Source: Cellulomonas sp. KRMCY2 (GTDB taxonomy: Bacteria; Actinomycetota; Actinomycetes; Actinomycetales; Cellulomonadaceae). From it: a stretch of DNA of 64,000 nt. The notes below the pieces were generated by a model. The model worked only from the letters and a program-made list of their open reading frames with translations. It was not told the DNA's origin and made no database searches. The stretch is taken from NCBI RefSeq assembly GCF_000526515.1, contig NZ_JAGF01000001.1:1736001-1800000 (forward strand). Direction: 5' to 3'. Position numbers and translations under genes: made by a program. This document shows positions 18,754 through 28,024 of the stretch, piece after piece (within the stretch, counting starts at the first letter, position 1; the number at the start of each line of letters is the position of its first letter).

Positions 18754-19661
18754 CGGGCCACCAGGTAGGCGAAGACGCTCTCGAGGGACTCGTCCGCGGG
18801 GGAGACCTCGAGCAGCCGGATCCCGGTGTCGTGGGCCAACCGGGGCAGGGCGTGCACGAAGCGCCCGAAGTCCGCGGTCTGGACGGCGAGGTCGCCCGTG
18901 CTCAGGTCCACCGTGTCGGCGGAGCCGTCGGCGATGATCGCGGCCGCGAGCCGACGGTCGTCGCTCGAGCTGATCGTGTACTGGTGCGGTCTCTCGGTCA
19001 TCAGCCGCCTGATCCGGCGGAAGTCCCCGGATGCGGCGTGCCGGCCGGCGACGAGCACCTCGATCGTGCCGGCGATCTCCTCGACCTCCTCCAGGATGTG
19101 GCTGCTGAACAGCACCGTGCGGCCCTCCTGACCGAGCCGGCGCAGCAGGTCCATCAGGTGCAGCCGTTGGCGCGGGTCCATACCGTTGAACGGCTCGTCC
19201 AGCAGGAGGACCGACGGGTCATGCACCAGGGCGGTCGCCATCTTGACCCGCTGCTTCATGCCCTTGGAGTAGGTGCCGATGTCGCGGTCCTTCGCGTCCA
19301 TCATCTCCACGGTCTCGAGAGCGGTCCGGGCCGCGCCCTCGGGGTCGGGCAGCCGGTGCAGCCGCGCGTTCGCGACGAGGAACTGCCAGCCGGTGACCAT
19401 GTCGTACATGGCCTCCGCCTCCGGGACGAGGCCGACGGTGCGGTAGATCTCCGGGTTGCGCCACGCCACCACGCCGTCGAGGGTGACAGTTCCTGCCGAC
19501 GGCGCGAGGAACCCGCCCATCATCGCGATCAAGGTCGACTTGCCCGCGCCGTTCGGACCGAGCAGTCCGGTGACGCCCGGGCCGATCGTCATCGTCACGT
19601 CGTTGGCCGCCACCACGTTGCCGTACCAGCGGGAGACGCGATCCAGGACCAGGGTGCTCAT
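18750..19661 (-). CDS. ABC-2 type transporter ATP-binding protein, second pair
   Basis: A 303-residue ATPase: Walker A GPNGAGKST (about residue 35), signature YSKGMKQRVKMA, Walker B VLLLDEPFNGMD, H-loop SSH, and a C-terminal extension of about 90 residues. Start ATG at 19661 overlaps the stop of the upstream permease by 4 nt. The signature helix YSKGMKQR is close to that of the other ATPase in the operon (YSTGMKQR), so the two pairs probably arose by duplication. Confidence 0.92.
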   Translation of the reverse strand: MSTLVLDRVSRWYGNVVAANDVTMTIGPGVTGLLGPNGAGKSTLIAMMGGFLAPSAGTVTLDGVVAWRNPEIYRTVGLVPEAEAMYDMVTGWQFLVANARLHRLPDPEGAARTALETVEMMDAKDRDIGTYSKGMKQRVKMATALVHDPSVLLLDEPFNGMDPRQRLHLMDLLRRLGQEGRTVLFSSHILEEVEEIAGTIEVLVAGRHAASGDFRRIRRLMTERPHQYTISSSDDRRLAAAIIADGSADTVDLSTGDLAVQTADFGRFVHALPRLAHDTGIRLLEVSPADESLESVFAYLVAR

Positions 19662-20620
19662 ACGCCACCGACCTTCCGGTACCGGCGGACCAGGATGCCC
19701 AGGCACGCCCCGACCACGGCGACCACCGCGGCGGTGAACACGAACCCGGCCAGCACCCCGGGCGGGTACCTGTTGCCGCCGGCGGGATCGACGCCGAGCA
19801 GCCGCACGGAGAACCCGTCGACCAGGCTGAAGGGGTCGAGGAGCTGGAGGTAGGTGGCGACCGTCGAGTACCCCTTCTGGTCGGCGACGGCGACCAGCAG
19901 CTCGACGATCCCGGTGACCACCAGCAGGGTGGTGATGATCGCCGCGACGCCGAGGCCGCGCCGCGGGGTGAACGCCGCGAGCACCAGGCCGATCCCGCTC
20001 AGCACCACGGCCAGGACGGCCGCGGTGAGCATCCCACCGGCCCAGCCGGCGAGCTGGTCGCCGACCGACAGCTTGGCGAGCAGGGCACCGACCAGCAGCA
20101 ACGTCTCGGACAGGGCCAGGACGGCGAACAACGCGATGGACAGCCCGGCGTACTTCGCGAGCACGTAGTCGCTGCGCATCATCGGCCGCGACAGGTACAG
20201 CGGCATCACGCCGTGACGCAGGTCCCGGGACACGCAGTACGGCGCCGCACCGGCCACGAACAGCGAGACCACCAGCTGCATCGAGTTCGGGTAGGCCGTG
20301 TAGGAGATGGGCAGCTCGTCGCCACCGGTCAGCAGGATCGAGAGCGCGATGACCAGCGGTGGGACGAGCAGGATGCCGATCAGTGCCCACGGCATGACCT
20401 TGGACCTCGCCGGACGGCCGAGGCCGAACACGCCCCGCACAGTCTCGACCAGGAGCGACCGCACGACCCACCCGCGGCCCAGGCGCTGCCCGGCGTAGTG
20501 CCGGAAGCCGATGTCGTGGATGACGTCGCCGGCCGGTGCCGGCGGCGGGGGTGGCCCAGGCTGGGGCGCCGGCGGAGAGGCCGACGCCGCGGCACCGGGG
20601 ACGGGCTCAACGCCGGACAT
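19658..20620 (-). CDS. ABC-2 type permease, first pair
   Basis: A 320-residue membrane protein with a proline-rich cytoplasmic N-terminus (residues 8-30) and six or more hydrophobic segments from about residue 75 on, including the ABC-2 motif VSRDLRHGVMPLYLSRPM (about residues 128-145). It overlaps the upstream ATPase gene by 14 nt and the downstream ATPase gene by 4 nt. The proline-rich tail is unusual and may be a docking segment. Confidence 0.88.
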   Translation of the reverse strand: MSGVEPVPGAAASASPPAPQPGPPPPPAPAGDVIHDIGFRHYAGQRLGRGWVVRSLLVETVRGVFGLGRPARSKVMPWALIGILLVPPLVIALSILLTGGDELPISYTAYPNSMQLVVSLFVAGAAPYCVSRDLRHGVMPLYLSRPMMRSDYVLAKYAGLSIALFAVLALSETLLLVGALLAKLSVGDQLAGWAGGMLTAAVLAVVLSGIGLVLAAFTPRRGLGVAAIITTLLVVTGIVELLVAVADQKGYSTVATYLQLLDPFSLVDGFSVRLLGVDPAGGNRYPPGVLAGFVFTAAVVAVVGACLGILVRRYRKVGGV

Positions 20621-21584
20621 GTGCGCCCTCCTGCTCCGGTCGGAAGATCTCGGTGAGGTGGTGCCGCCGCCGTTGCATCCGCACCAGGCCGACGCCGAGG
20701 TCCGTCGCGCCGTCGCGCACGGCGTCGAGCACCGACTCGTCGGTGAGCTCGACGACGAAGCTGTGTGCCCCGCCGGCGTCGGCCACCTGGGCGCCGATCG
20801 CGCGCAGCCGGGCCACGAGCTCGGGTCCGCCGTCGGTCACCTCGACCAGCAGGACCCCGCTGAGCTGGGTCGCGGCCGCCGTGGAGGTCGACCGCTGCAG
20901 CACGCCGCTCTCGATCACCACGACGTGGTCGGAGATCCGCTCCAGCTCACCGAGCAGGTGCGAGGTCACCACGACCGAGATGTCGAACTCCGTGCTGATC
21001 CGCTGGATCAGGGCGAGCATGTCGTCGCGACCCGCCGGGTCGAGGCCGTTGGTGGGCTCGTCGAGCAGCACGAGCTGGGGGTCGTGCACGAGTGACTGCG
21101 CGAGCTTCACGCGCTGCTTCATGCCGGTGGAGTACCCGCCGATCGGCCGGTACCGCTCCTCGTACAGGCCGACATGGCGGAGCGTGTCCGCGGTGCGCTC
21201 GCGCGCGACGGCGGTCGGCAGGCCGGACATCCGCGCCAGGTGGACCACGAACTCCGTGGCCGACACGTCCCCGGGCAGGCAGTCGCTCTCCGGCATGTAC
21301 CCGACGACCTGCCGGATCGCCAGGCCCTGGGTGCTGCAGTCCATGCCGAGGACCTGCGCGCGGCCCGACGTCGGCGGCAGCAGGCCGAGCAGGATCTTGA
21401 TCAGGGTCGACTTGCCTGCCCCGTTGGCGCCCACCAGGCCGACGACGCCCCTGGGCATCTCGACGCTGAGCTGTGACAACGCCGTGACGGCGCCGAACGT
21501 GCGCGTCAGGCCCTCGGTCACCACGGAGGGCATGGGTGCGGGCACGTCGCGCCCCGGTCGGCCGACGGCGGCCTGGTGTTCCAT
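20607..21584 (-). CDS. ABC-2 type transporter ATP-binding protein, first pair
   Basis: A 325-residue ATPase: Walker A GANGAGKST, signature YSTGMKQRVKLA, Walker [14 protein letters not shown]-loop TSH. The ATG at 21584 (MEHQAAVGR) follows a GGCGGC stretch; the longer frame to 21755 is rejected because it adds a low-complexity Ser/Pro/Arg region. It heads the four-gene operon 21584-18025. A linked double ABC-2 operon of this kind may build one hetero-oligomeric exporter or two related ones. Confidence 0.9.
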   Translation of the reverse strand: MEHQAAVGRPGRDVPAPMPSVVTEGLTRTFGAVTALSQLSVEMPRGVVGLVGANGAGKSTLIKILLGLLPPTSGRAQVLGMDCSTQGLAIRQVVGYMPESDCLPGDVSATEFVVHLARMSGLPTAVARERTADTLRHVGLYEERYRPIGGYSTGMKQRVKLAQSLVHDPQLVLLDEPTNGLDPAGRDDMLALIQRISTEFDISVVVTSHLLGELERISDHVVVIESGVLQRSTSTAAATQLSGVLLVEVTDGGPELVARLRAIGAQVADAGGAHSFVVELTDESVLDAVRDGATDLGVGLVRMQRRRHHLTEIFRPEQEGAHVRR

Positions 21585-21684
21585 GGTCGTGATCTTGCCG
21601 CCTCGCGGGGTCCGCGCGCTATCCGGTACGTCCCTGAGAGGACCCTGAGTCGGTCGCCGGCGGGACCGCCCCGGCGGAGTCCGG

Positions 21685-22920
21685 CTAGCGCTCGGCCCTG
21701 GCGTAGTACTCGTCGCTGGCGACGATGCCGCCGATGATGGCCTCGGTCCGGCCACCGTTCTGGATCGCGCCGACCCAGGTCTGCTGACCGTTCGGGTCGA
21801 TGCCGCGGCCCAGCAGGTCGAGGTAGTACCCGTTGACGACAGTGCTCAGCCGCTCCGTGGAGTAGACGAACCCGATCGCGACCGACTGGCGGCTGCTGCC
21901 CTGGGCGAGCACGGTGACCCAGGTCTGGACCTCGGCCTCGCCGGCGTCGCGGCCGAGCACGTGCTGGTAGAGGCGGCTGACCCAGCCGGCATCTGTCCCG
22001 CCGGACTGGATGTAGTACTCCGGCGAGGCCAGGAAGCCCGACTCCATCCCTTGGATGGTCAGGCCACCGGCCATCGCGTTGAGCCAGTTCTGCATCCCGT
22101 CCGACTCGGGCTCGCGACCGAGGAAGTCCCGGTAGACCCCGCCGATGAGCCCGCTGCGGTACTCGGTGGAGTAGGTGATGGAGTTGGCGACAGCGATCCG
22201 CGGGGTCCCGTTGTTGAGGGCGTCGCTCCACGTCGCCAGCCCGGACGGGTCGGGGCTGCGTCCGAAGAGGTCCTGGTAGACGAGCGTCACGTACCTCCTG
22301 GTCGTGACCTCGCTCGGGATCGCGATCCCGGTCCACCACGAGCTGCGCATGTAGGCGCCGTTCCAGCCGAGCGAGATGTGCACGTGGTCGGTGTGCGGAC
22401 TGGCGCCCGCGTAGGTCTGCCATCCGCTGGTGGAGCTGGAGTTGCTCCAGATCTGCCGGTTCCAGATGATGTACATCACGCCCATGCGGCGGGCGTTGTA
22501 GCCGGCCTTGCCGTCGGGGCCCACGGCGGTGAGCCAGTTCGTGAACGCGTCCCCCGCTGCCTTCTCCGCCGGGTTGTCGACGTTGACGCCCCAGTCCAGC
22601 GCGCGGCCTTCCTTGTGCTCGCTCGTACCGCCGACGGTGCACGCCCGGGTGATGGAGATGTTGCGGCCGACCTTGTAGTAGCCCAGGACCATCGCCATGA
22701 CGTACTGCGCACCGGGCTTCGCCGTCGGGTCGCACGTGGTCTGCCCCTGGTAGCGCACGTAGGCGTCGATCGGGCTCGGCGCGGGTGCCGGAGCGCTGGG
22801 CCCGGGCGGGAGCTCGTCCGCCTGAGCCGGCGAGGCCCCTGCGCCGAACAGGGCGAGCGTCAGGGCGAGGGCGGCGATCCGCAGCGGTCGAGCCGTGGCA
22901 GCACTGGTGAACAAGGACAT
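21685..22920 (-). CDS. Secreted peptidase-like domain fused to DUF4214 repeats
   Basis: A 411-residue exported protein. A signal peptide (residues 1-34, cut near AQA-D) is followed by a domain (about 50-205) with SEHKEGRALDWG and SPHTDHVHISL, the zinc-binding pattern of the M15/ARB_07466-like peptidase family that acts on peptidoglycan cross-bridges or related peptides, then three to four DUF4214 repeats (about 215-405). The DUF4214 part matches that of the RCC1 protein at 11629-13728 (both carry LLGRG-DPNGQQTWVG). A cell-wall role, with the repeats as surface anchor, is inferred. Confidence 0.82.
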   Translation of the reverse strand: MSLFTSAATARPLRIAALALTLALFGAGASPAQADELPPGPSAPAPAPSPIDAYVRYQGQTTCDPTAKPGAQYVMAMVLGYYKVGRNISITRACTVGGTSEHKEGRALDWGVNVDNPAEKAAGDAFTNWLTAVGPDGKAGYNARRMGVMYIIWNRQIWSNSSSTSGWQTYAGASPHTDHVHISLGWNGAYMRSSWWTGIAIPSEVTTRRYVTLVYQDLFGRSPDPSGLATWSDALNNGTPRIAVANSITYSTEYRSGLIGGVYRDFLGREPESDGMQNWLNAMAGGLTIQGMESGFLASPEYYIQSGGTDAGWVSRLYQHVLGRDAGEAEVQTWVTVLAQGSSRQSVAIGFVYSTERLSTVVNGYYLDLLGRGIDPNGQQTWVGAIQNGGRTEAIIGGIVASDEYYARAER

Positions 22921-23131
22921 GAGTCTCCGAACCGGGTGGGCGAGAGGCCGTGCACGTCAGGTGCGGGCATCGCCGCACGACACGTGCGTTATCGGCAGCC
23001 GCGGCGCCCCGCTGAAGGGGGAGGAGGCTGCCAGGAGCGACCATCGCACCTCTAGGGTGGTGGCGTCGCATCGCACCGGCCTCGTCGTCCCGGGTGGGTG
23101 CCTGCGTTCCGGGACCCAGGGAGCCGCGGGT

Positions 23132-23365
23132 ATGCACGACGTCATCACGACCGAGAACCCGCTCTGGCCTGCTGCGTACGACGGCCTGTGGAACGCGCTC
23201 ATCGTCCTCGTGTCGGGGCTCATGCTGCTCGCCCTCCTGGACGTGATGCGAACGGCCACCTTCCTGCGGGCGGTGGAGTGGGTGGTCCTGATCGTGCTGG
23301 TCCCCGTCGTCGGCCCGGCCATCTGGTTCATCTACGGCCGGCGCCGATTCGACAGCGGCTCCTGA
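23132..23365 (+). CDS. PLDc_N-domain small membrane protein
   Basis: A 77-residue protein with two transmembrane helices (about residues 20-40 and 47-66) and the phospholipase D N-terminal signature ending VVGPAIWFIYGRRR. The family is common in Actinobacteria as a stand-alone membrane peptide of unknown role. The ATG at 23132 (MHDVITTENP) is chosen; the frame upstream is open but non-conserved. It is divergent from the DUF4214 gene, with about 210 nt between. Confidence 0.8.
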   Translation: MHDVITTENPLWPAAYDGLWNALIVLVSGLMLLALLDVMRTATFLRAVEWVVLIVLVPVVGPAIWFIYGRRRFDSGS

Positions 23366-23455
23366 CGGTCCAGCAGTGTCGGCCCCGGGGCCTTCGGGCT
23401 AGGGTCGATGTGTCTCCCGCCATGGAAGACGGGGGCGGCCACTGAGAGTGCAGCC

Positions 23456-26035
23456 ATGGCAACAGACACCGCAGCACCTCCCATCACCCGACTGAGCCTC
23501 ACGGCACCCGTGACAGGGGTGCTCGTACCGATCGAGAAGGTTCCCGACCCGGTCTTCGCTCAGAAGATGGTCGGTGAGGGTATCTCGATCGACCCCGTCA
23601 GCAACGAGCTCCTCGCACCGTGCGACGGTGAGGTCATCCACATCCACCCGGCCAAGCACGCTGTGTCGATCAGGGCGGCCGGAGGGCTCGAGGTCCTCCT
23701 TCACATCGGGCTGGACACCGTCAAGATGCGCGGTGAGGGTTTCGAGGTGCGGGTCGCGGTGGGTGACCAGGTGCAGACGGGCGCCCCCCTGATCGTGTTC
23801 GACCTGGACATGGTCGCGACGAGCGCGAAGAGCGTCCTCACGCAGATGGTGATCACCAACTCGGACCTGCTCTCCACCTTCAGGGCCGGGGAGGGCTTCG
23901 TCACGGCTGGGCAGGACGAGGTCGCCGAGGCTGTCATGGCGGCCCCGCCGGGTGAGGGCGTCGCGGTGGCCGTCGGGCGGACCGTGACCTCGGATGCGGT
24001 CGTCGTGCCCAACCCGGTCGGTCTGCACGCCCGGCCGGCGGCGGTCCTGTCCAAGCTCGCGCAGGGGTACGCGAGCGACATCCGCATCAAGCGCGGGGAG
24101 GATCAGGCCAACGCCAAGAGCGTCATGGCGATCATGGGTCTGGAGGTCAGCCAGGGCGACAAGGTCCAGATCATCGCCCACGGGCCGGACGCGGCCGAGG
24201 CGGTGCACGACCTGACGACAGCTCTGCGCGACGGGTTGGGCGAGGAGGGCGTCGTCCCGATCGTCGAGGCCCTGCTCGGTGAGGTCGAGCCGCAGCCTGC
24301 CGCGGCTCCGGCGGTCAGGGCCCGGCCCCGGTCGGACGACCCGAACCTGCTGCTCGGCGTCGCCGCCTCCCCGGGTCTGGCCATCGGCAAGACCCTGCGG
24401 GTGGTCCGCGAGGACATCGAGGTCAAGGAGGAGGCCTCGGACCGGCACCGCGAGCGCCGCATCCTGAACGACGCCACCGACCGGGCACTGGTGCAGCTCG
24501 GCGCCCTGGAGAGTCGGCTCGAGCAGGACGCCGACCCGGACAAGGCCGCGATCTTCGCGGCGCACCGCGAGATCCTGCGGGACCCGGACCTGCTGGACAT
24601 CGCCTCGAGCGCGATCGACAAGGGCAAGACGGCGGCCTTCGCCTGGCGTGCTGCCTACACCCTGTACGCGGACCGGCTCGCCGGCCTCAAGAACGAGCTC
24701 CTCGCCGGGCGCGCGACCGACGTCCGGGACGTCGGGCGCAGGGTCCTCGAGGAGGTGACCGGGCAGCGGCACGAGAAGCCGGAGATCCCCGAGGGGACGA
24801 TCCTCGTCGCCGAGGACCTCACTCCCTCCGACACCGCCTCCCTCGACCGGACCAGGGTCGTCGGCTTCTGCACCGCAGCGGGTGGGGCGTCCTCGCACGT
24901 GGCGATCATCGCCCGGTCGCTGGACATCCCCGCCGTGGCCGGGATCGAACCCCGCGCCATGGAGATCCCGGACGGCTCGCTGGTGATCCTCGACGGCGCC
25001 AAGGGCACCCTGCGGACCAACGTCACCGAGGACGAGGTCGCCAGGATCCGGCGGCACCAGGAGCGCACCGCCGAGCGGCGGGCGGAGGACCTCCTGCACG
25101 CGGAGGAGCCCGCGACCACCACCGACGGGCACCACCTCGAGGTGGTCGCGAACATCGGCGGGCTCGAGGACGCGCAGAACGCGATGACCAAGGGCGCCGA
25201 GGGCGTCGGTCTGCTCCGGTCGGAGTTCATCTTCCTCGGACGGACCACGGCACCGTCCGAGGACGAGCAGGCGCAGATCTACACCGACATCGCCGAGGCG
25301 CTGCGGCCCGGGCAGCCGCTGGTCATCCGCACGCTCGACGTCGGCGGCGACAAGCCTCTGCCCTACCTGCCGATCCCGCCGGAGGAGAACCCGTTCCTCG
25401 GCGTCCGCGGTGTCCGGGTCGGCCTCGACCGCCCCGAGATCCTGCGGAGCCAGGTCCGGGCGATCCTCCGTGCCGCAGGCTCGGGGGCGAAGGTCAGCGT
25501 GATGTTCCCGATGATCTCCACCATCGACGACTTCCGTCAGGCGAAGGAGATCTTCGAGGAGGAGCGCGAGAAGCTCGGCGTCCCGCCGGTCCCCGTGGGG
25601 ATCATGGTCGAGGTGCCCTCGGTGGCGGTCATGGCGGCGCAGTTCGCGGCCGAGGTCGACTTCTTCTCCGTGGGCACCAACGACCTCACCCAGTACACGC
25701 TCGCGATGGACCGGGGACACCCGAAGCTCGCGCCGCAGGTCGACGGCCTGAACCCCGCCGTCCTCGGGCTCATCGGGCTGGCCGCGACCGCCGCCCGGGC
25801 AGCAGGCAAATGGGTCGGCGTGTGCGGGGGCATCGCCTCCGACCCGCAGGCCGTGCCGATCCTCGTGGGCCTCGGCGTCGACGAGCTCAGCGTGAGCATC
25901 CCCGCGATCCCCGCGGTCAAGGCGCAGATCCGGGCCTTGTCCCTCGTGGACTGCCAGGAGCTGGCCGCCCGCGCACTGACCCAGGTCTCCGCCGCGGCGG
26001 TCCGTGCCCTCGTGCCGACCGACGACGACGACTGA
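23456..26035 (+). CDS. PTS multiphosphoryl transfer protein (EIIA-HPr-EI fusion)
   Basis: An 859-residue three-domain protein that carries phosphate from phosphoenolpyruvate to sugar. Residues 1-155 are a glucose-type EIIA (phospho-site His83 in LLHIGLDTV); about 178-265 are HPr (His191 in NPVGLHARPAA); about 297-845 are enzyme I (phospho-His481 in GGASSHVAIIARS; PEP-binding motifs RSEFIFLGR and GTNDLTQYTLAMDR). Starting ATG 23456 is the only one that gives a proper EIIA N-terminus. The next gene, 36 nt on, is the matching EIICB, so the pair is a complete glucose/N-acetylglucosamine-type PTS in two genes. Serine regulation of HPr is unlikely to be read from this sequence alone. Confidence 0.95.
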   Translation: MATDTAAPPITRLSLTAPVTGVLVPIEKVPDPVFAQKMVGEGISIDPVSNELLAPCDGEVIHIHPAKHAVSIRAAGGLEVLLHIGLDTVKMRGEGFEVRVAVGDQVQTGAPLIVFDLDMVATSAKSVLTQMVITNSDLLSTFRAGEGFVTAGQDEVAEAVMAAPPGEGVAVAVGRTVTSDAVVVPNPVGLHARPAAVLSKLAQGYASDIRIKRGEDQANAKSVMAIMGLEVSQGDKVQIIAHGPDAAEAVHDLTTALRDGLGEEGVVPIVEALLGEVEPQPAAAPAVRARPRSDDPNLLLGVAASPGLAIGKTLRVVREDIEVKEEASDRHRERRILNDATDRALVQLGALESRLEQDADPDKAAIFAAHREILRDPDLLDIASSAIDKGKTAAFAWRAAYTLYADRLAGLKNELLAGRATDVRDVGRRVLEEVTGQRHEKPEIPEGTILVAEDLTPSDTASLDRTRVVGFCTAAGGASSHVAIIARSLDIPAVAGIEPRAMEIPDGSLVILDGAKGTLRTNVTEDEVARIRRHQERTAERRAEDLLHAEEPATTTDGHHLEVVANIGGLEDAQNAMTKGAEGVGLLRSEFIFLGRTTAPSEDEQAQIYTDIAEALRPGQPLVIRTLDVGGDKPLPYLPIPPEENPFLGVRGVRVGLDRPEILRSQVRAILRAAGSGAKVSVMFPMISTIDDFRQAKEIFEEEREKLGVPPVPVGIMVEVPSVAVMAAQFAAEVDFFSVGTNDLTQYTLAMDRGHPKLAPQVDGLNPAVLGLIGLAATAARAAGKWVGVCGGIASDPQAVPILVGLGVDELSVSIPAIPAVKAQIRALSLVDCQELAARALTQVSAAAVRALVPTDDDD

Positions 26036-26071
26036 GTCGACCGCACCGGATCTCCAGGAGAGGACGCACTG

Positions 26072-28024
26072 ATGTCAGTGGCGACGGACACCGCGCCGAC
26101 CCGAACCGCGTCTGCGGGACCGGCACAGAAGATCAGCATCGGGAGCAGGGTCTTCGGCTTCATGCAGAAGCTCGGCAAGTCCCTCATGCTCCCGGTCTCC
26201 GTCCTGCCCGTGGCCGGCATCCTGCTCGGCGTCGGCGGGGCGTTCATCGGTGGCTTCAACCAGCGAGCGCTCGACCTCGGCGTGTGCGCCGTCGACCACG
26301 TCGCAGCGGCGTGCGACGCCGCCGGGGCCGTCGGGGACCCCGTCACGGCGGGAGTCGTCGCACAGCCCGTCTACATCTTCCTGCAGATCCTCCAGGGTTC
26401 GGGCGAACCCATCTTCTCCGCGTTGCCGCTGATCTTCGCGATCGGCGTCGCGCTCGGGATCGCGAAGAACGACGGTGTCTCGGCGCTGGCGGCGACGGTC
26501 GGCTATCTCGTCATGAACGGGACGATGGGGGTCGTCGCGCAGGCGCGCGGGGTCGCGACGAGCAGCATCCTCGGCCAGGCCACCTTGGACACGAGCGTCT
26601 TCGGCGGCATCATCATCGGCATCCTCGCGGGCTACGCGTTCAACCGCTTCTACCGGATCAAGCTCCCCTCGTACCTCGGCTTCTTCGCCGGCAAACGGTT
26701 CGTCCCGATCGTCACGGCGTTCGCCGCGATCGCGATCGGCATCGTGCTCTCGTTCGTCTGGCCGCCGATCGGTGACCTCATCAACAACGGGGCCAACGGG
26801 ATCCTCAAGGCGAACACGCCCATCGCCGTCTTCGTCTACGGCCTCGTGGAGCGCTCGCTGCTGCCCTTCGGGCTGCACCACATCTGGAACGCGCCGTTCT
26901 TCTTCACGCTCAACGTCGGCGGCTGGTCCGACTGCCAGGGCATCCTGACCTGCTTCTTCGCGGGCCACTCCGCGTCCGGCGTCCTCGGTGGCGGGTTCCT
27001 GTTCAAGATGTTCGGCCTGCCCGGCGCCGCGATCGCGATCTGGCGGACGGCCAAGCCGGAGAACCGCACGCGGATCGGCTCCATCATGATCGCCGGTGCG
27101 CTGACGTCGTTCCTCACCGGGATCACCGAGCCGCTGGAGTTCTCGTTCCTCTTCGTGGCGCCGCTGCTGTACGTCGCGCACGCCATCCTGGCCGGCATCT
27201 CGTTCCCGATCATGTACCTGCTCGGCGGTCGGCTCGGGTACACGTTCTCCCAGGGCGCCATCGACTTCGGCCTCTTCTACGCCAACGGCACCAAGCCCTG
27301 GCTGGTGCTGATCGTCGGCCCGATCTACTTCGTCGCGTACTTCCTCGTCTTCACGGGTCTCATCAAGGCCTTCAACCTCAAGACCCCCGGCCGTGAGGAC
27401 GAGGAGGTCGACCGCGGTGAGGCGATCGAGGACGCCGCCAACCGCTTCTCCCAGCAGCTCGTGCTCGCGTTCGGCGGGCGGAGCAACATCAAGGATCTCG
27501 ACGCCTGCATCACCCGGCTGCGCGTCGGGGTGCACGACGTCGGCAAGGTCAACCAGAAGAAGCTGAAGGCCCTGGGTGCGGCCGGCGTGCTGGTCGTCGG
27601 CGACAACATGCAGGCGATCTTCGGCACCCGGTCGGAGAACCTCAAGACCGACATCGAGGAGTACCTCAAGGTCGCCGGGGACGAGGCCGAGATGTCCGAG
27701 GAGCACATCGCCGACGTCTCGTACGAGGCACCCGGCACCGAGCCGAAGCTGCGCGACCCGCAGGCCGCCGAGAAGGCGCGGGACTACCTCGCCGGACTCG
27801 GCGGTCGCGCCAACATCGTCAAGATCGAGGCCGCCGCCGAGACCCGGCTGCGCGTCGTCGTGCGGGACCCGGAGGCCGTCGACGAGGCCGTGCTCACGGC
27901 GGCGGGCATCGCCGGCGTGGCGGTGCTGCCGGGCGGGACCCTGCACCTCATCGCCGGTCGCAACGCCGATCAGTACGCCGCCGAGATGCGAGGGCAGCTG
28001 ATGGGCGAGCCTGCCGGCGTCTAG
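26072..28024 (+). CDS. PTS EIICB transporter (glucose/GlcNAc family) with a second, degenerate EIIB domain
   Basis: A 650-residue permease with an RBS (GGAGAGGAC) before the ATG. EIIC spans about residues 20-440 (ten hydrophobic segments; [12 protein letters not shown] and [12 protein letters not shown] are the sugar-binding motifs). A first EIIB (about 460-535) has the phosphocysteine Cys479 in DACITRLR. A second EIIB-like domain (about 565-640) repeats the fold but has Ala589 where the cysteine should be (AAAETRLR). The first EIIB can take phosphate from the EIIA of the upstream fusion; the second cannot be phosphorylated by the normal route and may be structural or regulatory. Sugar is glucose or N-acetylglucosamine by family; exact choice unproven. 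Confidence 0.93.
   Translation: MSVATDTAPTRTASAGPAQKISIGSRVFGFMQKLGKSLMLPVSVLPVAGILLGVGGAFIGGFNQRALDLGVCAVDHVAAACDAAGAVGDPVTAGVVAQPVYIFLQILQGSGEPIFSALPLIFAIGVALGIAKNDGVSALAATVGYLVMNGTMGVVAQARGVATSSILGQATLDTSVFGGIIIGILAGYAFNRFYRIKLPSYLGFFAGKRFVPIVTAFAAIAIGIVLSFVWPPIGDLINNGANGILKANTPIAVFVYGLVERSLLPFGLHHIWNAPFFFTLNVGGWSDCQGILTCFFAGHSASGVLGGGFLFKMFGLPGAAIAIWRTAKPENRTRIGSIMIAGALTSFLTGITEPLEFSFLFVAPLLYVAHAILAGISFPIMYLLGGRLGYTFSQGAIDFGLFYANGTKPWLVLIVGPIYFVAYFLVFTGLIKAFNLKTPGREDEEVDRGEAIEDAANRFSQQLVLAFGGRSNIKDLDACITRLRVGVHDVGKVNQKKLKALGAAGVLVVGDNMQAIFGTRSENLKTDIEEYLKVAGDEAEMSEEHIADVSYEAPGTEPKLRDPQAAEKARDYLAGLGGRANIVKIEAAAETRLRVVVRDPEAVDEAVLTAAGIAGVAVLPGGTLHLIAGRNADQYAAEMRGQLMGEPAGV

Noticed and set aside
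23399-25720. 773-codon minus-strand frame
   Set aside because: Shadow of the PTS fusion gene.
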